Positions 23,576-33,549 of a DNA stretch of 60,497 bases are shown piece by piece (position 1 is the stretch's first letter; every line of letters begins with the position of its first letter). The translations under genes were made by a program, and so were the position numbers. The notes below the pieces were generated by a model, which was given only the letters and a program-made list of their open reading frames with translations, searched no databases and was not told where the DNA came from. Origin of the DNA: Flammeovirga aprica JL-4 (GTDB taxonomy: Bacteria > Bacteroidota > Bacteroidia > Cytophagales > Flammeovirgaceae). The DNA lies in assembly GCF_012844305.1 (NCBI RefSeq), contig NZ_JABANE010000057.1:1-60497 (forward strand), read 5' to 3'.

Positions 23576-24447
23576 CTATATAATTTCATATTGCCTATAA
23601 TATCAACGGCAGCATGTTGATGAGGCTCTTGATCAAATTGATAAGCGTAAAGTACATCTTTAGGTTTACTTCCAAAAGTGACTTTGCCTATAAATTTTCT
23701 TAAGGTATTAATTTCTTCTGCGTCACTGTTCAATTCACCCCAGACAAACAACTCAGTCTCTTTAGCTGACATTTGTAATTCATCAATCACAAAAAGAATG
23801 AAATAAAGCATATCCTGAGCGGTTTTATACTTAAAAGTATTCGCAAAAGAAAGGGAGTTGTCTTCATTGATTTTGGTAATGCAGATTGTATCTGTATCAA
23901 TGTAACAATGCATACCTGCTGCAATGTTACTTACTTCCTGAATAAAGCTGTTTGCATAATGATTGTAAGAAATAGCAGTATTGCTGTACATTTCATTAAA
24001 CCACTCTTCTAATTCTGAGGGAAGTGCATAAACAACAGAAGCTCCAAAATTAGTAGCATTTTTAAACACTTTGTCTTTTTTGCTGCTAAACTTTGAAGAT
24101 AATTTCAGAATATTCTGTTCAGTTTCTTCGTCTACCATATCATCAGGCACAAAAGCAAAAGATGATAGTGCAGAAATAATGTTTACATTTTTCCAAAATG
24201 CGGCATTAAGGAAAGAATGTTTCTGCACAATATTATGCAGATTTACGATCAGGGCAGTTGCATTCATTGCCGTCTCGTATGAATAAGATTCAAGAGCTAA
24301 ACACTCGTTGTTTTCAGGGTCGTATACTCCTATAACAAGACAGCTTTGATGTATTCTCAAATGCAAGCTGTATTCAGCTAGTCGAGCTACATCAAAGCTG
24401 TTTGAATGTACGGAGTATCTGACTGATTCTAATAGCAGATCTTCCAA
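23572..24447 (-). CDS. DUF3822 family protein
   Basis: The 291-aa protein matches what I recall of DUF3822, a Bacteroidota family usually next to coaD. It has YSLHLRIHQSCLVIGVYDPE near the start, FVPDDMVDEETEQNILKL in the middle, and a later FANTFKYKTAQDMLYFILFV followed by VWGELNSDAEE. This two-lobed pattern suggests an ASKHA-type fold. No biochemical role is established that I know of. It sits between coaD (4-bp overlap) and a membrane-anchored protein (2-bp gap). Confidence 0.75.
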   Translation of the reverse strand: MEDLLLESVRYSVHSNSFDVARLAEYSLHLRIHQSCLVIGVYDPENNECLALESYSYETAMNATALIVNLHNIVQKHSFLNAAFWKNVNIISALSSFAFVPDDMVDEETEQNILKLSSKFSSKKDKVFKNATNFGASVVYALPSELEEWFNEMYSNTAISYNHYANSFIQEVSNIAAGMHCYIDTDTICITKINEDNSLSFANTFKYKTAQDMLYFILFVIDELQMSAKETELFVWGELNSDAEEINTLRKFIGKVTFGSKPKDVLYAYQFDQEPHQHAAVDIIGNMKLYR

Positions 24448-24449
24448 TA

Positions 24450-25061
24450 TTATTCCCAGTTACCTGCAGTAGTTGCTTCGTCTGTTGAACCAAACTTAAG
24501 AAGTCTTCTAGTAGGTGAAGCATTAGATTCTTTACGTTGTTTATCTAGTGGGAATTTATCCACACATTCAACATAAGAAACCATTGCGTTACCTTTTTTC
24601 TTTTCTACTGCAGAAAGTTCAAATTCTTTACCGTCTTTACCGGCGATATATCTTAACTTCGATGCGTCAAAATTACCATATTCCTCAACAGGGAAAATAG
24701 ATTCTCTTACTTGAGTCGCTCCGATTGTATCATACTCAATACGAACTGAGTCAGTACGTGTGTAGTATAATGGATCGTCTTTCGTACGAGCTTGGATAAT
24801 TTCTTTCTTTTGAACGTTATAAATAGTGTCACTATCAATGAACATTGCTAACGTATCCCAAGAAGCAGTATATTGCTTGTATCTCAATAAATAAGCTGTC
24901 TCCGCATCACGGATCATTTTTAATTGTTTGATCACACGTGCTTCGGACTTCTTAATCTGCTCACTTAACTCAATAGTGTCGAATACGCTATGAAATAACG
25001 TGTAGCCTAAATATACTACAACTGGCACCATTAACAAAGTAAGTATTTTTGTTTTTGTCAT
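24450..25061 (-). CDS. Membrane-anchored conserved protein of Bacteroidota, unknown function
   Basis: A 203-aa protein with one N-terminal membrane anchor (ILTLLMVPVVVYLGYTLFHS). A helical segment rich in charged residues follows (IKKSEARVIKQLKMIRDAE), then TAYLLRYKQYTASWDTLAMF and a beta-rich C-terminal domain. The layout, with one TM helix followed by an amphipathic helix and a small pilin-like domain, is reminiscent of pseudopilin-like proteins, but no prepilin peptidase site is seen. It is the first gene of the coaD operon. Function unknown. Confidence 0.65.
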   Translation of the reverse strand: MTKTKILTLLMVPVVVYLGYTLFHSVFDTIELSEQIKKSEARVIKQLKMIRDAETAYLLRYKQYTASWDTLAMFIDSDTIYNVQKKEIIQARTKDDPLYYTRTDSVRIEYDTIGATQVRESIFPVEEYGNFDASKLRYIAGKDGKEFELSAVEKKKGNAMVSYVECVDKFPLDKQRKESNASPTRRLLKFGSTDEATTAGNWE

Positions 25062-25269
25062 TTTTCTACAAAGAGTTTGTTGTAATCTTGCTGCGAACTA
25101 AATACTAGTCCGAAATGAATTATAAGAAAATAAAATCAATGCAAAACTTTATCGTCAAGATTCAAATCAGACATTGGCAAATTTAATTAGTTTTCGGATA
25201 AAAAATAATCTCATTAACCTAAAACTTGTTACTGAATCTTTATAATTCGTGTTTTTTTTACAATAACAC

Positions 25270-25908
25270 CTAAAAAAGGCTCAAATCGTACATTTTCTGA
25301 AGATTCTTCCTTTTTTCTTTAACAACTTTTATATTTATTTCTACTCTTTTTAACGGTTTTCCTTCCGTGTTAATTTCCAAATCTGCAATTTTTTCAACCA
25401 CATCCATGCCTTTTACTACCATTCCGAACACTGTATACTCGCCATCCAAATGATGTGCACCTTCTTTAGATTGCACAATATAGAACTGTGAACCGCTTGA
25501 AGATTTGTCGGGGTTGATCTCGTCATTTTGTCTTGCAGCACCCACCATACCATAGTCATGCAACAATGAAGTATCGAATTCACTGTTGACAGTGTAGCCG
25601 GGATTACCGATGCCGATTCGAGTAGAATCACCACCTGCTCTTGTGTTAGGATCGCCTCCCTGAATCATAAAACCTTTCAGTACTCTATGGAAAGTCGTAC
25701 CGTTATAGAACCCGTCTTTAGCAAGCTGGATAAAGTTTTTTTTGTGATCGGGTGTTTTGTCAAATAAAATAATGACAATTTCACCATAGGAGGTTTCGAT
25801 ATGTACAACTTCCTCTTTTCCTTTGATTTTCTTTTTATCCAGAGCAGATGCTGTATTCGTTAAAAAAGAAAATAAAAAAACAAGAATATAAAATGATAAT
25901 GAACGCAT
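25270..25908 (-). CDS. Secreted or periplasmic cyclophilin-type peptidyl-prolyl isomerase
   Basis: The ATG at 25908 gives a 212-aa protein with a clean signal peptide (MRSLSFYILVFLFSFLTNTA). The frame upstream is open but lies over the divergent VanZ-like gene. Cyclophilin motifs follow: FHRVLKGFMIQGGDPNTRAG (catalytic Arg in FHR), SSGSQFYIVQ and HHLDGEYTVFGMVVKGMDVV. It should speed proline isomerisation of exported proteins. The start lies 31 bp from the divergent neighbour, so the promoters must overlap. Confidence 0.92.
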   Translation of the reverse strand: MRSLSFYILVFLFSFLTNTASALDKKKIKGKEEVVHIETSYGEIVIILFDKTPDHKKNFIQLAKDGFYNGTTFHRVLKGFMIQGGDPNTRAGGDSTRIGIGNPGYTVNSEFDTSLLHDYGMVGAARQNDEINPDKSSSGSQFYIVQSKEGAHHLDGEYTVFGMVVKGMDVVEKIADLEINTEGKPLKRVEINIKVVKEKRKNLQKMYDLSLF

Positions 25909-25939
25909 ATTTTTGTGCTTGAAAAACATTTTTTTATTT

Positions 25940-26389
25940 ATGGCGAAAATAGACAACAACAACGATATTCTGAAGAAACTTTTATGGTTACTGCCGTCGA
26001 TTTTATGGTTTTTAGTGACTATCAAGTTATTACTTACTAAAAGTCCAGTGGATGGTAATAGCTTTTTACTCAATTTACCCTATGGTGATAAAATAGGGCA
26101 CTTCGGTATTTTCGGGATATTGACAGCTGCTTTGATGTTTTCATTTTGTGGAGGGCGATTTTTCAATAATGAAAGAAAGCCAATCATCACTGCAGTATTG
26201 ATAATTATTTTTTCATGGGGAATACTGACAGAACTATTGCAAGGCTTTTTGCTGGATGCCAGAGAAGGTGATTTCTGGGATTTTCTAGCCGATGCAAGCG
26301 CAGGCGTAGTTGGCGTATACTGCTATGAACTGCTTCATAAGATTGTCAATATTGTTCCTATTTATACAAAAATAGAGCACCAATTATAA
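25940..26389 (+). CDS. VanZ-like family membrane protein
   Basis: A 149-aa protein from the ATG at 25940, with four membrane segments: LLWLLPSILWFLVTIKLLL, HFGIFGILTAALMFSF, IITAVLIIIFSWGILTELLQ and FLADASAGVVGVYCYELL. The acidic GDKIGHFG and REGDFWDFLADASAG motifs are typical of VanZ-like proteins. The family is linked to glycopeptide tolerance and envelope homeostasis, mostly without known mechanism. It ends inside a terminator hairpin at 26371-26402. Confidence 0.85.
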   Translation: MAKIDNNNDILKKLLWLLPSILWFLVTIKLLLTKSPVDGNSFLLNLPYGDKIGHFGIFGILTAALMFSFCGGRFFNNERKPIITAVLIIIFSWGILTELLQGFLLDAREGDFWDFLADASAGVVGVYCYELLHKIVNIVPIYTKIEHQL

Positions 26390-26402
26390 AAAGGTGCTCT
26401 AT
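26371..26402. terminator. Hairpin at the VanZ/ribonucleotide reductase junction
   Basis: ATAGAGCACC (26372-26381) pairs with GGTGCTCTAT (26393-26402) around a loop holding the VanZ stop codon. The T-tract on the plus strand is weak. On the minus strand it lies beyond the rtpR stop and could end that transcript. Confidence 0.55.
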
Positions 26403-26427
26403 AGTTTATATCTAAAAGGGAGTAGAA

Positions 26428-28458
26428 TTACAGCTGACAGTGGTCTCCGTCACAGAATTTCTCTGCCTCTACATCTTGTCCTTGTCCTAGATCATTAAAG
26501 TTAAGCGGTTTGATGTGCTTCGCTAACTCCTCATATTTGTCTTTAGAAATTTCTTCGTAAGGCATTTGAGGGTAAACCGTATTTCCTAACTCTAATTTTG
26601 GTAAGAAACTGATTGACTTCAAGTGGTACTGGAAGTAATTCAAGATTGGTTCAATCTGACTAGCTTCATCTTTCTTGAATGTAACTGTCACAGAAACTTG
26701 GTTGTCTGCCCAGTATTTTTGTAAAAATGCAGCTAAGTGAACTTGTTCCCAAATCCCCACTTGGTTTACAGTTCTTACATTGTCGATACTTACCGGAATA
26801 GAAACAACCATCGTGTCTGACTCAGAAACACTTGGTTCAACGTGGTAGTTGGCAGCAATACATTTCTCAATCAATGGTGATTTCTTCGATAAACGAATAC
26901 GACGGATATAGTGATTACTTTCAGGGTAGTGCATACCTGGCGTTACACCTGGCAATAATGATACAGTACCTGAAGGCTTCACTGAAGTTGTTTTTACTGA
27001 TGGAGTAACACACAACCACTCAGAATAGATTCTATCCCAGTTCTGAATAGTATTGAATCCATCATCACACCAGTCTCTGAACGTATCCAAACCTTGGTTT
27101 TCAACAAATTGAGCAATACCAGACATAGAAGTACCAATTCTTCTGTTTCTTAATAATACTCTGTTTGTTTCAGGCCAGTGAGTGTTTGTCAACGTTACCG
27201 TTTTGGCATATAAATAAGCGAACTTCAATGTTCTTAAATAATCCTCTTTACTTGTAGCTCTAGTAGGGAATGTCTCTACTAAACAGCAAAGCTCATAAGA
27301 CTCCAAAGTTTGCTCAGCACAAGGGTTAGTACCCATAGCTCTGTTGTCTTTATTGTCTGGAGCATCGCCCATACGGCCAAACTTACGCATGTTGTCCAAC
27401 CAGATATAACCAGGCTCACCGTTTACTGCAGATTGAGCGGCAACTTTTTTGTAATCCATACCCACATGAGAGAATACAGAGTTGTTAGAAGACCATCCGT
27501 ATTCAGAACGGTGCGCTGAAGATCCTTCCATTTGTTGTGTTTCAGGATTCCAACGGTAGTCTTTTAATTTTAAGTACTCATCATCATCTGCTTCACCGAA
27601 TACAATTTCGGCAGAACGTCTTACGTTACCAGCTACTACACAGCATCCAATCATGTTCATGATATCCACAATATCAGTCACAGTGATGGTAGCATCTTCA
27701 GGTCTGCCCCCAAACATTGCACGAATTTGATCGTGAAGTTTTAATAAAGGACCTGCACCTGATGCAACACCGCCAAAACCTTTGATTGGTAAACCAGCTT
27801 CTCTAATTTTAGAGTAATCAAACTCCACACTTACTCTTCCTTGGTGGAAGAAAGAGTCCAACAACATTCCAGTACTGTTTACCCATCCTTCTCTGCTGTC
27901 AGGAATCACATAAGTTACTTTATCCTCCTTGTTTGGTTGATAAATAGTAACTGTTCCTGCACCTTTTGTATCGAAACCAACACCTACACCTAACATTGAC
28001 ATATCCATAAGGAATTCAAAAGGTTTTGTAGGGTCTGAAGCCATTGTTTCTGTACTTACAAAAGAACAGTTGTTCAAGGCAGCGAATAAGTTTCTTTTCG
28101 TAGTAAGTTCTGAACCCATTGCCCAAAGACCACGTCCCGGAGGCAAGAACTTCATGTTGAACATACGGTCAAACATTTCTTGAGCAGAAAGCTGCGCCTT
28201 GTTGTCATCCCATCCTAATTGGTACTTTAAGATGTGATTTTTCTGGATCGTATAAGTACCCTCAACGACACGCCTTACAGTTTCCCACCACACTTCGTTT
28301 GTTCCGTCGTCTTTTAAGCGGGAATAAGTACGCATATATACCAATTCTCCAAGACCGTTGAAGCCGAATGGAGGTTTAGTAGTTTTGTACTTTTCAAGGA
28401 ATTCATCGTTCAGAATAAATTTATATGTCATCATTATATTAGAAAAGTTATAGTGCAT
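26428..28458 (-). CDS. rtpR: Adenosylcobalamin-dependent (class II) ribonucleoside-triphosphate reductase
   Basis: The 676-aa protein is the monomeric RTPR type of class II ribonucleotide reductase. Visible motifs are FLPPGRGLWAMGSELT, ALNNCSFVST (active-site Cys), VAGNVRRSAEIVFG, the radical/active-site loop TNPCAEQTLESYELCC, KPSGTVSLLPGVTPGMHYPE and a C-terminal redox pair in FCDGDHCQL. It makes dNTPs from NTPs using B12 radical chemistry and thioredoxin. ATG at 28458; a second start is possible at 28434 (MMTYKF). I see no cobalamin riboswitch in the 408 bp upstream. Confidence 0.93.
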   Translation of the reverse strand: MHYNFSNIMMTYKFILNDEFLEKYKTTKPPFGFNGLGELVYMRTYSRLKDDGTNEVWWETVRRVVEGTYTIQKNHILKYQLGWDDNKAQLSAQEMFDRMFNMKFLPPGRGLWAMGSELTTKRNLFAALNNCSFVSTETMASDPTKPFEFLMDMSMLGVGVGFDTKGAGTVTIYQPNKEDKVTYVIPDSREGWVNSTGMLLDSFFHQGRVSVEFDYSKIREAGLPIKGFGGVASGAGPLLKLHDQIRAMFGGRPEDATITVTDIVDIMNMIGCCVVAGNVRRSAEIVFGEADDDEYLKLKDYRWNPETQQMEGSSAHRSEYGWSSNNSVFSHVGMDYKKVAAQSAVNGEPGYIWLDNMRKFGRMGDAPDNKDNRAMGTNPCAEQTLESYELCCLVETFPTRATSKEDYLRTLKFAYLYAKTVTLTNTHWPETNRVLLRNRRIGTSMSGIAQFVENQGLDTFRDWCDDGFNTIQNWDRIYSEWLCVTPSVKTTSVKPSGTVSLLPGVTPGMHYPESNHYIRRIRLSKKSPLIEKCIAANYHVEPSVSESDTMVVSIPVSIDNVRTVNQVGIWEQVHLAAFLQKYWADNQVSVTVTFKKDEASQIEPILNYFQYHLKSISFLPKLELGNTVYPQMPYEEISKDKYEELAKHIKPLNFNDLGQGQDVEAEKFCDGDHCQL

Positions 28459-28866
28459 TGAAACGGCTAAAAATGCACGAGTAAACTGGAATTTATATCA
28501 CTTGAATAAATTAATAAAATATATCTAAAATTGCACACAAAGGTTAATCGAATATTTGTATTTATTTGTTATTCAACAAATTATGTAATTCTAAATACTT
28601 TAAAAGAAAAATTAAGATAATTGAGCTACATCAAAACAAATTAATAGATTTCAATGAATTGTTGTGTTAACAGTCGTCTTAACATGCTCTACAAAATAAG
28701 CGAGGTTATTCATGAAAATCAATGTTGCATTTTTAATATTTTATTTTCATGAGATAACTATCTGAAAATAAAAAAAAACTTTCTGTAATATTTATTGTGA
28801 AATGATTGATCATTTGTGTAAATTCTATTGTAATAACCAATTAGAAATATTAGCAGATTTTAAATT
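28459..28866. other. Divergent intergenic region, no gene seen
   Basis: This 408-bp, very AT-rich gap lies between the divergent reductase and sensor genes. It must hold both promoters, but no full TTTG/TAnnTTTG pair with correct spacing stands out. No convincing RNA structure, riboswitch or reading frame was found. Confidence 0.5.
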
Positions 28867-31800
28867 TTGACCCAAACATCTAAAATCAAAAAATCTTCCA
28901 AAAGAAGGTCCTTGCCCATGTGGTGTATCTGTCTGTTGACGGTGTTGAGTAGTTTGTTATATATGCAGACCGTTCATGCACAATGGCAGAAAGTGACTTA
29001 CAACGAACTGAATGGATTGCAGAACGGTCTTGTAAAGGCAATATGCAGTGATAGTCTCGGTTTTATGTGGATGGCCACTGATGATGGCTTGATCCGTTTT
29101 GACGGTACAAATTTCCTGCAGCTTGAGGATGAGTTGCCGAGTTACTATGTGAAAAATGTTTTTACAACTTCGACTGGAAAAACACTAGCTACTACTGACT
29201 TGGGGCTTGTACGTGTACATACTATACCTAACAATCCGTCAGTAGAACTTCTAATAAGGGGGGATAACTATGCTTCAGATACGCTGATGTGGTACCCGAA
29301 ATCTATTTTTGAAAGTATTGACAAAAAAGTGTGGGTTTGTGACAATCATGCTATTTATAAACTGGATTCCTCATTGAAAATTCTTAATAGATATCAATTT
29401 TCTGAGAGGGATTTACCTACAAATTTTCAGCGTTCATTTGCAATATTAGAAGATCCGGTTCTGGGAGTATATGCTTTTTCAGAGGCCGGTTACTTGTATA
29501 AATACAATTCAGTTCAAGATACTTTTAAAGAGGTGCCTTTACTGGGGACAAATGAAAGGATTAATCACGCCTTCTTTTTTAAAGGTAAGATCATTGTGGC
29601 TACTCAGTCAGGTGTGATGGAGATTATTTTAAACAAATACGGAACTGAGATCCTTTCAAAGAAACTGATCATGCCTATTTCTGCTTCTTATATTGAAAAA
29701 TATAATGATGAAGAATGGATTGCAGGAGCTTGGAATGATGGGGTGTATAAAGTGAGAGTGCTGAAAGATGAGTACTTGCTTGAAAAGATGGATTTTATAA
29801 AGCAAAAGGTAGTGTCTTCTGTTTTCATAGATGATTCACAAAATATTTGGCTTGCAACAGACAATGGTGCTATATACTTGAAAGAACAGTATTTCAGTGC
29901 GCCTTATCAGAAAAAGGCAAATGGATATATTCAGTCTATCATAGAAGATGACGGAAAAGTAATTTTCACGAATGGCAATACTATTTTCTTCTGTGAGAGT
30001 GAAACCAACCACTTATTGGATGAATGGACGATTCCTCAGCAAGATGGTATTGTCTTGAGAATGATAAGGATTGAGGAGGAATATTGGTTTGCGACTAACT
30101 TAGGTGATTTTTTAGTGTATTCATTGGAGGGAAAGTTTTTAAGGAAAATAGAATGTTCAGAATATGGAGGAGCGATTTATGATGTGGCGTATTCTCCGAA
30201 ATATGGACTGTGGTATTTACAGGATCATAGCGGTTTGTATAACCTGCATAGAATGCAATACCCTTCTTCTTACGACAGAAGCAAAGGTGTAGAGGGGAAA
30301 ATAAATACACTCGAAATCATTGATGGACAGCTTTACCTTGGAGGGAATACGGATGAGGCTTATTTTTATAAGTTTAATGATAAGACACAGAAGTTTGATA
30401 ATTTAAGCAAGCCTGTTGCGGTGAAAAGAAATGTATCGATAGGCGTGAATGATTTCGTCAAAGATGGTGATGACTTTTATTTTGCTACAAACTTCGGACT
30501 TGCAACACATACTGAAGATTCCCTGGTGGAATGTAAAGTGAATAATCTAAATCTGGGTGCTGTAAAGGCTGTTGTCCAAGATCACAGAGATAAAAATGTT
30601 TTCTGGCTTACGAATTCAAATGGTATTGTGAGGATTGAGAACTGGAAAGATTTTCTAGTTTTCGATGAAATTTCAGGTTTGCCTAGTAAAACCATGATTT
30701 ATAGAGGTATACTTTTAAGTGAGCATGATGAAATTTGGGTAGGTACTGCTTCTGGAGTTGGAGTGTCAAAAAAGATAGTCAGTATTCAAGCCACGCCAGC
30801 ACCTATTTTTACTTCTATAAAAAATTCTATTTTCAATTTCAATAGTCAAGACCGGCCTGAAATCCCTAAATCATCTTATATAGAATTTGAGTTTGCGAGT
30901 CTTTCCTATCCCGGCAATTTGATCCAGTATAAAATAAGGTATAACCAAGGTGAATGGAAGAATTTGGGGTGGACAAATAAGTTTATTGTATCCGGATTGA
31001 AAACCGGTAAATATACCTTAGAGTTGATGGCAAAACAGACGGGGGAATATCACTGGAGTAAGCCTTCACGGTTTTATTTTGTGGTTTCTGAACGCTGGTA
31101 TCGAACTTGGTATGGGATTTTAGGGGCGTTCTCTGTATTATTTGGTGGTATTTTCATTGTTTTTAAATTATACGATGAAAAAAATCAACATGATAAAGAG
31201 ATTCTGGAGAAGCTTGTGAGCGAAAGGACGGAAGAGGTGAAACAGAAGAATAAAATTCTTTCGAACAGGGAGCTGATCCTTAAAAAGCAGGTTTCGAAAT
31301 TTATGAACCTTAATAACGTGTTGGAGGGTAAACAGAAAGAGATGGAAGAACAGCTGGATTATGCTCACTCATTACAATCTGTCGTTTTACCTTCTACGGA
31401 AAAATTGAATAAATACTGCCAGGATTCTTTTGTGCTATTTATTCCGAAGCAAACGGTATCTGGTGATTTTTACTGGGAAAAAACGTTTGAGACCACTGAA
31501 GTTGTAATTTCATATTATGTGGTAGGTGATTCAATAGGACACGGTATACCGGGTGTAATCCAATCTATCATAGGATTGAATATGTTGAATCAGGTGGTGC
31601 ATGATCATAAAGTGAAAACAAATGAAATCTTGGAACAGATGGATGCTAAGCTTTATGAAATTGCAGAAAAAGATCCCACAATGATCGGTATGGATTTAGT
31701 TGTACTAAGAGTTACGAAAACTGCTGATGACATAAAAGTAGAGTTTTCTGGAGCGAAAAGACCACTATTTTATATTGAAGAAGGGCAGTTATTTGAAGTA

Positions 31801-32100
31801 AAAGGTACAAGAAGGGCAATAGGAAATGAGCCTCAGCATGTAAAAGCTAAGGGATTTAAAGTACACGAAATGTCATTTAAGAAAAATACACTTCTGTACC
31901 TTACTTCAAACGGATATTATGACCAATTCAACTTTAAAGAGAAAAGAATTGGTATATCAAAATTTAGAGATTTATTGACAGGACTGTCTGATATTAATCA
32001 ATTAAGCGAACAAAAAAAATGGCTTAACGATTACTATTTAAAATGGAAGGGCAAAGCAGAGCAAATAGATGATATTACAATTCTTGGGTTGAAATTATAG
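28867..32100 (+). CDS. Beta-propeller sensor with SpoIIE-type PP2C phosphatase output
   Basis: About 1077 aa from a TTG at 28867; an ATG at 28918 gives a cleaner signal peptide (CICLLTVLSSLLYMQTVHAQ). The periplasmic part is a two-component-regulator propeller with repeats such as GLVKAICSDSLGFMWMATDD and SVFIDDSQNIWLATDNGAIY, closing with a Y_Y_Y-like domain. One membrane helix lies at about 749-770 (GILGAFSVLFGGIFIVF), then a coiled coil, then a SpoIIE phosphatase domain with VSGDFYW (Gly865-Asp866 region) and VVGDSIGHGIPG. It would dephosphorylate a Ser/Thr-phosphorylated partner such as an anti-anti-sigma factor in response to an external ligand. No such partner is adjacent. Confidence 0.88.
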   Translation: MTQTSKIKKSSKRRSLPMWCICLLTVLSSLLYMQTVHAQWQKVTYNELNGLQNGLVKAICSDSLGFMWMATDDGLIRFDGTNFLQLEDELPSYYVKNVFTTSTGKTLATTDLGLVRVHTIPNNPSVELLIRGDNYASDTLMWYPKSIFESIDKKVWVCDNHAIYKLDSSLKILNRYQFSERDLPTNFQRSFAILEDPVLGVYAFSEAGYLYKYNSVQDTFKEVPLLGTNERINHAFFFKGKIIVATQSGVMEIILNKYGTEILSKKLIMPISASYIEKYNDEEWIAGAWNDGVYKVRVLKDEYLLEKMDFIKQKVVSSVFIDDSQNIWLATDNGAIYLKEQYFSAPYQKKANGYIQSIIEDDGKVIFTNGNTIFFCESETNHLLDEWTIPQQDGIVLRMIRIEEEYWFATNLGDFLVYSLEGKFLRKIECSEYGGAIYDVAYSPKYGLWYLQDHSGLYNLHRMQYPSSYDRSKGVEGKINTLEIIDGQLYLGGNTDEAYFYKFNDKTQKFDNLSKPVAVKRNVSIGVNDFVKDGDDFYFATNFGLATHTEDSLVECKVNNLNLGAVKAVVQDHRDKNVFWLTNSNGIVRIENWKDFLVFDEISGLPSKTMIYRGILLSEHDEIWVGTASGVGVSKKIVSIQATPAPIFTSIKNSIFNFNSQDRPEIPKSSYIEFEFASLSYPGNLIQYKIRYNQGEWKNLGWTNKFIVSGLKTGKYTLELMAKQTGEYHWSKPSRFYFVVSERWYRTWYGILGAFSVLFGGIFIVFKLYDEKNQHDKEILEKLVSERTEEVKQKNKILSNRELILKKQVSKFMNLNNVLEGKQKEMEEQLDYAHSLQSVVLPSTEKLNKYCQDSFVLFIPKQTVSGDFYWEKTFETTEVVISYYVVGDSIGHGIPGVIQSIIGLNMLNQVVHDHKVKTNEILEQMDAKLYEIAEKDPTMIGMDLVVLRVTKTADDIKVEFSGAKRPLFYIEEGQLFEVKGTRRAIGNEPQHVKAKGFKVHEMSFKKNTLLYLTSNGYYDQFNFKEKRIGISKFRDLLTGLSDINQLSEQKKWLNDYYLKWKGKAEQIDDITILGLKL

Positions 32101-32113
32101 TTGGAAGTAAGTG

Positions 32114-32404
32114 CTAGTAAGGTATTTTGTCTCCTGAAGAGAAAAGGTTCTTGAAGAAACTGAAAAAAGATTTTTCTTCTTGCTTGTATCTCTTCAACTC
32201 TCTCAAAAGAGCTTTCCCTTTAGAACGGGCTGTAATAATCATGTCGAATGAATCAGCAGGAAAGTTTTTGTAAACTCTAGTTTCTCCTGCATGTTTTCCA
32301 CGCTTATAATTTACTTGAAGCGCTTTTTTTTGTCGGTCATAGATCAAGAATTCGATAAGAGTCGATTCTGGTGTGATAATTTTTTCAACGAGTATTTCTC
32401 TCAT
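32114..32404 (-). CDS. Small KTSC-domain-like protein
   Basis: A 96-aa protein: TLIEFLIYDRQKKALQVNYK, then a region around TRVYKNFPADSFDMIITARS and GKALLRELKRY. The order (short beta strands, an aromatic-Pro turn, then Ser-x-Gly and a helix) resembles the KTSC fold once linked to lysyl-tRNA synthetase. The tail FFSFFKNLFSSGDKIPY is unusual. It sits 13 bp downstream of the convergent sensor gene and 66 bp before rsgA's 3' end. Function unknown. Confidence 0.6.
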   Translation of the reverse strand: MREILVEKIITPESTLIEFLIYDRQKKALQVNYKRGKHAGETRVYKNFPADSFDMIITARSKGKALLRELKRYKQEEKSFFSFFKNLFSSGDKIPY

Positions 32405-32470
32405 AATTTGTATAGTTTCAACAGGTATTATCTTCGAAATTTCACAAGATAATAGATTACATTTTTTGTA

Positions 32471-33463
32471 TTATTTTCTGTTATCATCACCTTCTATCAT
32501 ACTTAAGTAACTTAAATATCTAGAGGTAGCAATAATTCCTTCATTCACAAGTTCAAGTACCCTACAATGAGGTTCATGTGTATGAGTACAGTTGTTATAT
32601 TTGCAGTCATGCATCACATCTCGGATTTCTGGGAAAAAATGACCAATTTCATTCTCTTCAATTCCCATGATACCCAATTCTTTTATACCTGGCGTATCAA
32701 TTAAATGGCCATTATGATCTTTTAATTCAAACATTTCGGCAAAAGTTGTGGTGTGCTTTCCCTTTTCAGCGTACAACGACACCTCGTCGGTTCTTTGTTG
32801 CACATTTGATGCCAATTTGTTAAGAAGAGTAGACTTGCCTACTCCTGAGTGTCCAACAAGCAAAGATGTTTTGTCTTGAATGATAGACTTGATTTCATCT
32901 AAGTTGCTGTTTTCCAGTGCAGATATCCTTACGCATTTATAGCCTAAAGGTTCATAAATACTTTTCAATTCATCTAAGTATGCTCTGCTGTCTTCATCTA
33001 GCAAATCATCTTTGTTGAATGCGATATAAGTTGGTACATTGTAGGATTCAGCGGCCACCAAAAAGCGGTCGATAAAGCCTAATGAAGTCTTTGGCAAGGC
33101 TAGTGTTGCGATGAGAATAGCTTGATCAATATTAGAAGCGATCACGTGTCCATGATATTTTTTTCTAGTTGACTGTCTTAATATAACATTTTTTCTCGGA
33201 AGAATATCATGAATGATCACTGTATTTTCAATCTCATCCTCCAAAGAGTATTCAACTAAATCACCAACCGCAATAGGGTTCGTTAATTTCATTCCTTTTA
33301 ATTTTAACTTGCCTCTCAAGCGTCCTTGATAGCTTTTCTTCGTATCATAATCAATGACAGTGTACCAAAGTCCGGTTGATTTTGTGACCAAGCCTTGAAA
33401 CTTTTCTACTTCAACCTTTACAACTTGTTTTTTCTTTTTTGATGTACTTTTCTTTTTTGCCAT
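32471..33463 (-). CDS. rsgA: Ribosome small-subunit-dependent GTPase RsgA
   Basis: The 330-aa circularly permuted GTPase has an N-terminal OB domain (LVTKSTGLWYTVIDYDTKKS). The G domain is ordered G4-G1-G3: YIAFNKDDLL, GHSGVGKSTLLNKL and LIDTPGIKELG. A C-terminal zinc motif is CKYNNCTHTHEPHC. It releases late assembly factors from the 30S subunit. A Lys-rich N-terminus (AKKKSTSKKKKQVV) precedes the OB fold. Confidence 0.95.
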   Translation of the reverse strand: MAKKKSTSKKKKQVVKVEVEKFQGLVTKSTGLWYTVIDYDTKKSYQGRLRGKLKLKGMKLTNPIAVGDLVEYSLEDEIENTVIIHDILPRKNVILRQSTRKKYHGHVIASNIDQAILIATLALPKTSLGFIDRFLVAAESYNVPTYIAFNKDDLLDEDSRAYLDELKSIYEPLGYKCVRISALENSNLDEIKSIIQDKTSLLVGHSGVGKSTLLNKLASNVQQRTDEVSLYAEKGKHTTTFAEMFELKDHNGHLIDTPGIKELGIMGIEENEIGHFFPEIRDVMHDCKYNNCTHTHEPHCRVLELVNEGIIATSRYLSYLSMIEGDDNRK

Positions 33464-33549
33464 TGAGTGATAAAGAAGGTAAATTAAATTATTTAAATAA
33501 GGAACGAATTCAACTTAGAGTGCAAAAATACCTTATTTTATTGAATATT

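Noticed and set aside
25909..26073. N-terminal extension of the cyclophilin
   Set aside because: It would run over the divergent VanZ-like gene, and the signal peptide begins at 25908.
26428..28866. Cobalamin riboswitch upstream of the B12-dependent reductase
   Set aside because: I looked for a B12-box-like motif and nested stems in 28459-28866 and found only AT-rich sequence.
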